A stretch of DNA of 5,315 nucleotides from Candidatus Fermentibacterota bacterium (GCA_030620115.1 JAUXFG010000223.1:1-5315); one strand, 5' to 3'; shown: positions 1 through 5,310, numbered from the stretch's first letter. Numbers and translations: made by a program. The notes: generated by a model not told the origin, from the letters alone.

Positions 1-1961
1 AAACCAAGAAGGCCATCAATGAGCACATCCCTGGGGAAGTTGAGCTCCTCCAGGATACTGGTGGGGATGGTGAACCAATAGCTCGTGGTGTGCATCTGAT
101 TCTCTGGAAGCTCCACCTCCCCGGACCCCACGTTCTCCAGCGTGTGGAACTTGATCTTCTTGAAACCCACCACCTGTGTGGTCACAAGCACTTCGCCCTG
201 CTCTACCTTGACGTCACGGATGCTGCGGTTGGCGAAGGATTCCAGGATGCGCACCTTGGTGTAGCTTATGGCGTCGGTGAAGTAATCGATGGTGACACGG
301 GAGATATATGCCCGGCGCTCGTGGTAGTCGAGCTCATCGACGTAGTACTGCTCGCCTCCGTGAAGATAGATAGCCTTCTCATGGATCAGCATTGGTGCAC
401 TGCTGAAGTCGACCTCTCCGATGACCCGGCTCTTCTGCCCGGTTCGATCCACTACCACGAAGTTATCGGAGGATACGGACCGGAGGCTCATGTGATCCGC
501 AGGGTAGTTGTCAGAGGTCCAATGCCACTTGCCTCCGCTTTGGCGCACGACCTGTTCCTCCTGCAGGAAGGCAAGCATTTCCTGGGTAGGCGTGTCTCCG
601 AGTTGCTCCTCCTCTTCAAAGGGGAGCTCGAATGCGGCGCATTTTATGTGTGACAATAAGATCAGGAGATTGTTCGGGTCGATGTAACAGTGCTCAGGCG
701 AGCCTCCGAAGAAGTAGCCGGGGTTTTGTATGATGAATTGGTCGAGTGGCGATGAGGATGCAACCAGGAGCGCCCCGGAGAGCCCCGATCCTCGTCCTGC
801 CCGGCCGGCTTGCTGCCATGTGGAAGTGATGGTGCCCGGGTAGCCCGCCATGATGCACATATCGAGACTACCGATATCGATGCCCAATTCCAAGGCATTG
901 GTGGAGACCACACCCACGATGGATCCTTCTCGCAATCCCTTCTCGATCCCCCGGCGTTCCTTTGGCAGATAACCCCCACGGTAGCCCCGGACGAGGCCGT
1001 GGTGAGCCGGTGTTTTTTCCACGCGTTGCTTGATCTCCGAGAGGAGCACTTCGGTATTGACCCGGCTCCTGGCGAATACGATGGTCATGATCTCGCTGTT
1101 CATGAATCGGCTGGCGAAGCCCACCACTTCCGGGAGATAAGAACGACGAATGCCCAGTTGAGGGTCGATCACCGGAGGGTTGTAGAAGGCGATGATCTTC
1201 TCACCTTTGGGAGCGCCATTCTGATCGATGAGATCCACCGGAGCGCCGGTGATTCGCTCAGCCAGCTCCTGTGGGTTCGCGATGGTGGCGGATGACAGGA
1301 TGAATTGGGGGGATGAACCGTAGAACCGGGCGATCCGCATGAGCCGTCGGAGAACATTCGCCACATGGCTGCCGAACACCCCACGGTATGCATGGAGCTC
1401 ATCTATGATCACGTAACGGAGATTCCGGAAAAGCCCCATCCATTTGGTGTGGTGGGGGAGGATGCCGGCATGAAGCATGTCAGGATTGGTTACCACGATG
1501 TGTGCCTTGTTGCGTACCGCGCGCCGCACATCCCCCGGAGTGTCGCCGTCGTACGTGTACGCCCGGAAGGAAGCTTCTACGTGGGGCATCAGTTCCTGAA
1601 GCTCCGTCACCTGGTCCTGGCCCAGGGCCTTGGTAGGGAAGAGGTAGATTGCTCTGGTGGAGGGATCTTTTAGGATGGCGTCAATCACCGGAAGGTTATA
1701 GCAGAGCGTCTTACCTGAAGCCGTAGGCGTGGTCACCACCACATTTCGCCCCCCGCTCACCGCGGCGTAGGCTTCTGCTTGATGAACGTATGGTGTTTCT
1801 ATTCCACGCTCCTGATATGCCTGGCGGAGCTCAGGAGAGAGGGCTTCGGGCCATGGGGCAAACTGGGCTTCCTTGGCGGGAAGATGCTGCCATGCGGTGA
1901 AGTTTTCGGACAGGAAGCCCTTATGCAGACTGTGAAGGACCTGATCAATGCTATTGTTCAT
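1..1961 (-). CDS. MrfA/YprA-type DEAD/DEAH-box helicase, 3' end outside window
   Basis: This is a superfamily 2 ATP-dependent DNA helicase of the YprA/MrfA type (relatives of fungal Hrq1), a family tied to repair of DNA damage such as mitomycin lesions in Bacillus. I read 653 uninterrupted codons from ATG 1961 to the window edge. Visible motifs: Q-like TPYVHQAEA (56-64), Walker A TPTASGKT (78-85), Ia FPTKALGQDQ (108-117), Ib TNPDML (158-163), DELH (187-190), SSAT (223-226), IV TIVFARSR (293-300), V STNALELGIDIG (353-364) and VI QQAGRAGR (383-390). Both RecA-like lobes are therefore complete. Family members are about 750 residues, so roughly the last 100, where the DUF1998 zinc-binding cysteines should lie, are missing only because the window ends. 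The start is chosen because AAGGA lies 7 nt upstream, an in-frame TGA follows shortly 5' of it, and no other ATG lies between. The helicase family is certain; orthology to mrfA is likely but unproven. Confidence 0.93.
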   Translation of the reverse strand, partial: MNNSIDQVLHSLHKGFLSENFTAWQHLPAKEAQFAPWPEALSPELRQAYQERGIETPYVHQAEAYAAVSGGRNVVVTTPTASGKTLCYNLPVIDAILKDPSTRAIYLFPTKALGQDQVTELQELMPHVEASFRAYTYDGDTPGDVRRAVRNKAHIVVTNPDMLHAGILPHHTKWMGLFRNLRYVIIDELHAYRGVFGSHVANVLRRLMRIARFYGSSPQFILSSATIANPQELAERITGAPVDLIDQNGAPKGEKIIAFYNPPVIDPQLGIRRSYLPEVVGFASRFMNSEIMTIVFARSRVNTEVLLSEIKQRVEKTPAHHGLVRGYRGGYLPKERRGIEKGLREGSIVGVVSTNALELGIDIGSLDMCIMAGYPGTITSTWQQAGRAGRGSGLSGALLVASSSPLDQFIIQNPGYFFGGSPEHCYIDPNNLLILLSHIKCAAFELPFEEEEQLGDTPTQEMLAFLQEEQVVRQSGGKWHWTSDNYPADHMSLRSVSSDNFVVVDRTGQKSRVIGEVDFSSAPMLIHEKAIYLHGGEQYYVDELDYHERRAYISRVTIDYFTDAISYTKVRILESFANRSIRDVKVEQGEVLVTTQVVGFKKIKFHTLENVGSGEVELPENQMHTTSYWFTIPTSILEELNFPRDVLIDGLLG

Positions 1962-1968
1962 GGCAGTA

Positions 1969-1973
1969 TCCTT
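1969..1973 (-). promoter_or_regulatory. Shine-Dalgarno site of the helicase gene
   Basis: The minus strand reads AAGGA, then 7 nt, then ATG at 1961. This is a near-ideal ribosome binding site and fixes the helicase start. Its first two bases are also the end of the inverted repeat at 1972-1998. Confidence 0.75.
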
Positions 1974-1998
1974 GAGGTTCGCGCAGAAATAACCTCAA
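1972..1998. promoter_or_regulatory. 8-11-8 inverted repeat touching the helicase ribosome binding site
   Basis: TTGAGGTT (1972-1979) and AACCTCAA (1991-1998) are perfect inverted repeats separated by 11 nt. In the helicase mRNA they could form a stem whose 3' arm ends in the AA of the AAGGA ribosome binding site. As DNA it could be a repressor operator placed just before the start codon. The sequence shows only the symmetry; a regulatory role is inference. Confidence 0.4.
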
Positions 1999-2020
1999 AT
2001 TTTCGCATCTCATCTTCATC

Positions 2021-2044
2021 CCCCGTAGTACGCGGGGTTACCCC
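2021..2044. repeat. Overlapping GC hairpins in the helicase leader/spacer
   Basis: CCCCG (2021-2025) can pair with CGGGG (2033-2037). GGGG (2034-2037) can alternatively pair with CCCC (2041-2044) across TTA. The two hairpins share the same G run and exclude each other. A run of five A follows on the plus strand, which is a T run before the hairpin on the minus strand, so this does not have the order of an intrinsic terminator in either direction. Confidence 0.35.
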
Positions 2045-2056
2045 AAAAACGTAGAT

Positions 2057-2332
2057 GTGACGGATAAGGACTATAGGCTTCTTCCGAGCGAAGTCTCGGA
2101 AGAAGAAACATCAAACATCCAGATTCTCGCGACTGATGGCCATGTGATCATTTCTCAATTCGATGCCGATTCCGATGAAGTCGTCTTTCTCCGTCTCTCT
2201 TCGCACCAAATAGCATATGTGCTTCACCGATATGAACATCGAACATCCAATCCGCCAGCTGGCGGAAACACCGAAGTAGGAGAAATCCCCCTCAATCCCC
2301 CTTTGCGAAAGCTGACTATTGGACACACATGA
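2057..2332 (+). CDS. Possible small hypothetical protein, 3' end altered by repeats and the IS
   Basis: I do not recognise this 91-codon reading frame, which starts at GTG and is divergent from the helicase. Residues about 20-59 look protein-like: an alternating hydrophobic stretch (IQILATDGHVIISQF, then EVVFLRLS) and a helix-like SSHQIAYVLHRY. This resembles small bacterial proteins with a beta strand plus a C-terminal helix. From about residue 60 the codons lie in dispersed repeats: GAACATCGA, the TCCGCC/GGCGGA palindrome and the CCCCCTTTGC palindrome. The last six residues and the TGA are supplied by the IS terminal repeat. Removing the IS and one target copy would give an 88-codon frame ending at TAG 4702-4704. 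There is no clear Shine-Dalgarno site and a strong hairpin lies in the first 20 codons. It may be a degraded gene or chance; no function is assigned. Confidence 0.33.
   Translation: MTDKDYRLLPSEVSEEETSNIQILATDGHVIISQFDADSDEVVFLRLSSHQIAYVLHRYEHRTSNPPAGGNTEVGEIPLNPPLRKLTIGHT
2078..2105. repeat. Perfect 11-bp inverted repeat (strong hairpin)
   Basis: CTTCTTCCGAG (2078-2088) and CTCGGAAGAAG (2095-2105) are exact reverse complements around a 6-nt loop. No T run follows on either strand, so a classical intrinsic terminator is not supported. It lies upstream of the helicase on the minus strand and within the first codons of the possible small gene on the plus strand. Confidence 0.6.
2251..2266. repeat. 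16-bp perfect palindrome TCCGCCAGCTGGCGGA
   Basis: This self-complementary GC-rich word follows two adjoining GAACATC words (2234-2247). Such words look like dispersed extragenic repeats rather than coding sequence. Copy number cannot be judged from this window. Confidence 0.55.
2301..2311. repeat. Left target-site duplication of the IS
   Basis: CTTTGCGAAAG directly abuts the CTG end of the IS. The copy at 4682-4692 differs at one of 11 positions (CTTTGCAAAAG). IS4-family elements duplicate roughly 9-12 bp of target, so the length fits. The duplicated word is itself nearly palindromic. Confidence 0.7.
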
Positions 2333-2341
2333 CACCGGGGG
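2312..2341 (+). repeat. Left terminal inverted repeat of the IS
   Basis: Thirty bases starting CTGAC and ending in a G run, matching the reverse complement of 4652-4681 except at repeat positions 4, 6, 7, 9 and 18. Position 18 is A here, giving ATGACA where the right end has TTGACA. Confidence 0.85.
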
Positions 2342-2342
2342 G

Positions 2343-4628
2343 TTAAGGGCCGGCAGGCATCCTGCTTGTGAGAAGAATATACATCGCTTTCATGTCTCCC
2401 AACCGCTGCAGGCCGCGCCAGAGCCTTGTCGGGCCTGGCTCACCATCGCTTTTCCGGCCTAAGAAGCCCCCGAGGGAAGCAACCATGCGAGTAACTGTGC
2501 GAAGCTCGGGAGGCTCTGCGGGAATGGCTTCTCTCTTGAAAACATGTAGCGCTTTCCACTCTTCCTCTTCGAATACCTTTGTGCACGGCACGTCGGGTGT
2601 CTCACGGCTCAGTTTGGTCAGATAGAGTACACGCCAAGCAATCACCATATCTATTGCCAAACACGCCTTGAGCCGATCGGCATCGTTCAATCGCCGGTCT
2701 TGTATCCGACATCCACTCTTCAACGTGCGATGATAGTCTTCTATGCCCCACCGCGTACTATACCAATCTAATCGTTCAATCGCCTCTGCAAAGCATGATA
2801 CTTCTATCGTCGTCAAAAGCATCCATTCCACAGAATTCTTTACATCCGATGGACAATCCACCTCTCGCGCATATACAGCCCATACTCCTATCGGCGACAA
2901 ATCTTTCCCTTGAGGAGGCTTTAATGTTACACCCGCAAAGCGTACCTCCAGTTTCGCATCTCGCGCCGGACGACGTCCCTTGCGAGGAATATGGAGTATC
3001 CTATGCCCCCGAACATCCTCCTTCTCCATCTTCTCCCAAAGCTTCTCTTCCCCAACCTTCCGATTCCGCGTCCGCTCTGCTCGTACCAACAATTCCGGAC
3101 TCGTCGGATCATCCACCCGCTCATGGAATAACTCGTATATGTCCGCTTCTCGATCCCCTACGCTCACCAACTTCGTTCTCGGACAAAGCCGTTGTATTTC
3201 CCTCACTGCCCTATGGCTGTTCAGCCATTTCATGCTCTCTTTCTCTTCTATCGGTAACTTGCTCCGTCGTTCCTTCTTCCCTCTATCGTTTGGATCTCGA
3301 GCCCAACACTGTACATCAAGCAGTCCCAGCGGCGTCCCCTCTGGGGTAAACGCCATCGTGTCATGAAGGATCAAGCCGGTCTTGGTACTCCTCTTCGTGT
3401 TGATTGGTCCAAGATTCTTTGTCCCTGGATGCGCCGTGTAATCCAACGTGCTGCTGTCTTGCACCGCCAATACTAACTCGTGCTCGTTGATCCGATCCGT
3501 TGTCGATTCTACATGCGGTTTCAGCAGCGTCTGCATGTCTACCTGCTTGTTACAAAAAAACCGATACGCCGCCTTCGTCTTTGCTTCTGATCCATTACAC
3601 GCCTGTGGTACAAGTTCCCCTGACTGTGCATGGAAATCTCTCGCCAACGTGAACAACCGTCTCCTTAATCGATTATCGTAAATGTCTACCCTGCCAAACT
3701 CCTCTTCCGCCCAATCCGATGCGCCTATCGGTCGAGGCTTCTCCCCCAACCGCAACTCCGGTTCTCTGCATAGTTCCGCCTGCCAATGCTTCGCTAACGG
3801 ATACAGATATATGTCCTTCTTACTCCCGCCTCCTTCCTCTTCTCCCTCTCCTCCCCTCCGCCCTGAACTCCTCCCTATATGTTCCCAATTCGCTGCTCGA
3901 TAACTCGTCCCTCTATATCGTTTCGGATCTACAAACGTCTCCAACAACAACGGCCTATATCCATAACGCTCCTCCCAATCCCCACAGAGTCGCTTCGTAC
4001 TTCGACTCAATACATATGAGCCCAGGTTTGGTACCTCTACCCCAGGAACTATCAGAAACCGGCTGTTTGACACCACCTTCCTTAAGTTTGCTATCCGGGC
4101 TCTCTCACTCCACCCTATCCTCTTGTCTCGATCCTTCATATGCCAGACCGCTGAACTGAAACTCAATCCTCCCAACCAACCATACTCTGAACTCCTTATC
4201 AAATACCGTATCTGGTTCCCACAGAGCGGCCCCCCTCCCAAATAATGATACCTCTCCATCAATCCATTCCATATCTCCGACGCCTTGCTGTAACGGCTCC
4301 CCACTGGCTCGATTTCTACGTCCCCCAGTTCTCCCAAACTACAGCGTACCTCTGATAATTCAGGTATTTCTCTCCTTGCTTTCAGGGTCTCTCGCTGAAA
4401 CGCATACTCCTCCGTCGTCCTCGGCAGTTCCACCAATCCCCGTCGCTCCAACTCCAAAAGCGCCTTCCGGCAACTCATCTCCTGAAGCTTCCCATTCGGT
4501 GCCCGCCATCCCATCCACTCACATACCTGCCGAGACAACCTGCACCGAGATAGCGAGGAATCCTGCTCCATTGCCGCTCGGATCTTGCCAATCACGTCAG
4601 AATCGAATTCTTTCCCACATACTCTCAT
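2343..4628 (-). CDS. DUF4338 (DruA-like)-Tn5-type transposase fusion
   Basis: This is an IS4-family cut-and-paste transposase of 761 residues, against about 476 for the Tn5/IS50 enzyme. Residues 1-70 look like a winged-helix region (CGKEF to RRGLVELP). Residues about 95-290 match my memory of DUF4338/DruA: YHYLGGGPLCG (127-137), GWLGGLSFSSAVWHM (150-164), LGSYVLSRS (202-210), ETFVDPKRYRGTSYRAANW (230-248) and IYLYPLAKHW (273-282). A Gly/Glu linker (257-271) interrupts its end. Residues about 305-761 are nearly a whole Tn5-like enzyme: DNA-binding part SDWAEEEFGRVDIYDNR (304-320), then AYRFF. Catalytic D391 (QDSS), D492 (VGDREADIYE) and E630 follow, with Y623-R626-E630-K637 exactly matching Y(2)R(3)E(6)K. 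The D492-E630 spacing of 138 equals that of Tn5 D188-E326. The GGFLGRKSDGEPG tail (720-732) is also Tn5-like. Frequent AGG/AGA/CGA arginine codons in the N-terminal half differ from the helicase. The start at 4628 keeps the conserved N-terminus. Confidence 0.93.
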   Translation of the reverse strand: MRVCGKEFDSDVIGKIRAAMEQDSSLSRCRLSRQVCEWMGWRAPNGKLQEMSCRKALLELERRGLVELPRTTEEYAFQRETLKARREIPELSEVRCSLGELGDVEIEPVGSRYSKASEIWNGLMERYHYLGGGPLCGNQIRYLIRSSEYGWLGGLSFSSAVWHMKDRDKRIGWSERARIANLRKVVSNSRFLIVPGVEVPNLGSYVLSRSTKRLCGDWEERYGYRPLLLETFVDPKRYRGTSYRAANWEHIGRSSGRRGGEGEEEGGGSKKDIYLYPLAKHWQAELCREPELRLGEKPRPIGASDWAEEEFGRVDIYDNRLRRRLFTLARDFHAQSGELVPQACNGSEAKTKAAYRFFCNKQVDMQTLLKPHVESTTDRINEHELVLAVQDSSTLDYTAHPGTKNLGPINTKRSTKTGLILHDTMAFTPEGTPLGLLDVQCWARDPNDRGKKERRSKLPIEEKESMKWLNSHRAVREIQRLCPRTKLVSVGDREADIYELFHERVDDPTSPELLVRAERTRNRKVGEEKLWEKMEKEDVRGHRILHIPRKGRRPARDAKLEVRFAGVTLKPPQGKDLSPIGVWAVYAREVDCPSDVKNSVEWMLLTTIEVSCFAEAIERLDWYSTRWGIEDYHRTLKSGCRIQDRRLNDADRLKACLAIDMVIAWRVLYLTKLSRETPDVPCTKVFEEEEWKALHVFKREAIPAEPPELRTVTRMVASLGGFLGRKSDGEPGPTRLWRGLQRLGDMKAMYILLTSRMPAGP
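3534..3545 (-). promoter_or_regulatory. Possible internal start (M365) with AGG-type ribosome binding site
   Basis: The coding strand reads AGG (3543-3545), then five bases (TAGAC), then ATG (3536-3534). Starting here would give 397 residues that retain D391, D492 and E630 but lack DUF4338 and the DNA-binding part. IS50 makes an N-terminally shortened inhibitor from an internal start, so the idea has precedent, but the site is weak. Confidence 0.2.
3554..3560 (-). other. T7 homopolymer, possible slippage site in the transposase gene
   Basis: On the coding strand seven T encode F357-F358 and the first base of C359, at the end of the Tn5-like DNA-binding region. One extra U would give TTG then TAA. 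One fewer U would give four codons (V, T, S, R) and then TAG. Either event would stop the protein before the catalytic core. The homopolymer and frames are observed; slippage is inference. Confidence 0.35.
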
Positions 4629-4635
4629 GCCCCCC

Positions 4636-4664
4636 TATGTACACTCACACACCCCCGGTGTCAA
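4636..4664 (-). promoter_or_regulatory. Transposase promoter within and next to the right IS end
   Basis: The minus strand carries a perfect -35 TTGACA (4664-4659), a 17-bp spacer, and a weak -10 TACATA (4641-4636). The -35 lies inside the right terminal repeat. The -10 ends 7 bases before ATG 4628, so transcription would begin about at the start codon and the message would be leaderless. The G run just before ATG sits too close to work well as a ribosome binding site. Transposase binding to the end would cover the -35, suggesting autoregulation (inference). Confidence 0.5.
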
Positions 4665-4681
4665 GTGTGTCCGAGTGACAG
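4652..4681 (-). repeat. Right terminal inverted repeat of the IS
   Basis: Read from the element's outer edge it begins CTGTCACTCGGACACACTT and ends in GGGGG. It contains the TTGACA promoter box that the left repeat lacks by one base. Confidence 0.85.
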
Positions 4682-4692
4682 CTTTGCAAAAG
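4682..4692. repeat. Right target-site duplication of the IS
   Basis: CTTTGCAAAAG immediately follows the CAG end of the IS and repeats 2301-2311 with one A/G difference. Confidence 0.7.
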
Positions 4693-4746
4693 GGGGAGGA
4701 ATAGATATCGAACGCGAACATCGAGCAATTTGCAATAAGGAGTAAT

Positions 4747-4767
4747 CGCGGGAGCATGGCTCCCGCG
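4747..4767. repeat. Hairpin CGCGGGAGC-ATG-GCTCCCGCG
   Basis: Perfect 9-bp arms surround a 3-nt loop. No T run follows, so it reads as a dispersed extragenic palindrome rather than a terminator. Confidence 0.6.
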
Positions 4768-4846
4768 GAACAAGGCGCAAGCATCGCACTCCAAGGCTTG
4801 GGCTACGCCTCCCGTCTACGCCAAGGCTACGCCGAGGCAGGCCGAT

Positions 4847-4866
4847 GGGCACGGCATGCCGTGCCC
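4847..4866. repeat. 20-bp perfect palindrome centred on GGCATGCC
   Basis: The arms GGGCACGGCA and TGCCGTGCCC are exact reverse complements with no spacer. It is followed by CCTACATGGG. This looks like a member of a dispersed GC-rich repeat family common in repeat-laden bacterial genomes. Confidence 0.6.
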
Positions 4867-4926
4867 CTACATGGGAGAGATCCTGCGAGCACGATCTTGC
4901 GCGAATCCTTAATAGATAAGCTGCCG

Positions 4927-4955
4927 AAGGTATGCGCAAACTCAGAGGAAGTCAA
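4927..4955 (-). promoter_or_regulatory. Weak candidate promoter beside the operator-like palindrome
   Basis: On the minus strand TTGACT (4955-4950) and TACCTT (4932-4927) are separated by 17 bp. The -35 matches 5 of 6 and the -10 only 3 of 6. The -35 begins two bases from the palindrome at 4957-4972. No gene follows within the spacer. Confidence 0.18.
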
Positions 4956-4956
4956 T

Positions 4957-4972
4957 CTGTACAAATGTACAG
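4957..4972. promoter_or_regulatory. Operator-like palindrome CTGTACA-AA-TGTACAG
   Basis: Perfect 7-bp arms flank AA. It satisfies the gammaproteobacterial LexA pattern CTGT-N8-ACAG. Its core TACA-NN-TGTA also fits operators of BlaI/MecI/CopY-type repressors. Which, if any, protein binds cannot be told without the regulators and host lineage. No gene starts immediately beside it. Confidence 0.4.
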
Positions 4973-5109
4973 TTGTTTCACGTCCGATTGTGTCTGTCGA
5001 GCGGTGAAGATGCGAAACGCGGATTGATCCGGCAATTCCTGCGCGGGGGGTGGCAGGGAGGGGCGGAGGAGGAGCGTGATTCATCATGGCGGTTGGCGCT
5101 TGATACGGC

Positions 5110-5129
5110 GGACGCGACGGAGCGCGTCC
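5110..5129. repeat. Inverted repeat GGACGCG-N6-CGCGTCC
   Basis: Perfect 7-bp arms around ACGGAG. This reads as an extragenic palindromic repeat like the others in this spacer. Confidence 0.5.
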
Positions 5130-5182
5130 CTCCAGAGATGCGATATTTGTGGTTGGGGGATTGAACATCGAAGGTTTGGGGA

Positions 5183-5222
5183 AGCTGATGAGCTGATGAG
5201 CTGATAAGTTGTTGAGCTGATG
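5183..5222 (+). repeat. Five-unit tandem array of AGCTGATG
   Basis: Units in order: AGCTGATG, AGCTGATG, AGCTGATA, AGTTGTTG, AGCTGATG. Units 1, 2 and 5 are identical, unit 3 has one change and unit 4 two. An 8-bp period is not a multiple of three and the array is outside any credible gene. Confidence 0.8.
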
Positions 5223-5230
5223 AGCAGGAA

Positions 5231-5310
5231 GGAGGGAGGGGAGGGGGATTCAATTTTGAATTTCTAATTCTCAATTCTTAATTCATAATTTGGGAGAAGG
5301 AGGGAGGAGA
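5231..5310 (+). repeat. AATTC-rich tract between two G-rich tracts
   Basis: A tract at about 5249-5291 is composed of degenerate AATTC/AATTT words. It is flanked by G-rich runs at 5231-5247 (G runs of 2, 3, 4 and 5 separated by single A) and at 5292-5310. The left G-rich run could form a two-tier or bulged quadruplex. No gene is seen here. Confidence 0.5.

Larger units (their letters stand above)
2312..4681 (-). mobile_element. Complete IS4-family, IS50/Tn5-like insertion sequence (2370 bp)
   Basis: The element is bounded by 30-bp terminal inverted repeats with 25/30 identity. The left end begins CTGACTATTGGACACACAT, which matches my recollection of the Tn5 outside end at 14 of 19 positions, including CTGACT and ACACA. 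The right end begins CTGTCACTCGGACACACTT. Flanking 11-bp direct repeats (10/11) support a genuine transposition event. It holds a single minus-strand gene that fills nearly all of it: the stop codon is one base from the left terminal repeat and the start is 23 bases from the right one. It is about 800 bp longer than IS50, which is explained by the extra N-terminal domain of its transposase. Intact ends, the open frame and near-identical target copies suggest a fairly recent, possibly active insertion. Confidence 0.85.

Noticed and set aside
662-1402. Short minus-strand frames at 662-979 and 1169-1402
   Set aside because: They are out of frame with the continuous helicase reading from 1961, and their translations are low-complexity shadows.
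90-1673. Plus-strand open frames opposite the helicase
   Set aside because: They are antisense to a continuous minus-strand frame carrying all the helicase motifs; their peptides show no motif of their own and break repeatedly.
1779-2054. Plus-strand frame crossing the helicase start
   Set aside because: It overlaps the first codons of the helicase antisense, has no ribosome binding site and shows no recognisable motif.
2078-2105. Intrinsic terminator
   Set aside because: A strong stem, but no T run follows on either strand.
2111-2335. Minus-strand frame with a GIEGDFSYF-like tail
   Set aside because: The phrase comes from the CCCCCTTTGC palindromic repeat and the IS end; the rest has no protein-like pattern and no ribosome binding site.
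2795-4159. Plus-strand Ser/Pro/Leu-rich frames within the IS
   Set aside because: Their composition is the complement of the purine-rich transposase coding strand; no start signals or motifs.
1-4628. A genuine Druantia operon
   Set aside because: The DUF4338 part is inside a transposase bounded by IS ends, and the helicase has the size and layout of MrfA rather than the much larger DruE.
2297-4696. 45-bp terminal inverted repeats as the true IS ends
   Set aside because: The CTG...CAG boundary gives an 11-bp direct repeat and Tn5-like ends; the extra 15 bp per side are explained by the palindromic target.
5183-5222. CRISPR array
   Set aside because: Contiguous 8-bp units without spacers; a simple tandem repeat.
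4661-5274. Open frames on both strands in the right spacer
   Set aside because: They run through palindromes, the tandem array and the IS end, overlap each other, and are rich in Ser/Arg/Pro as expected from repeat DNA.
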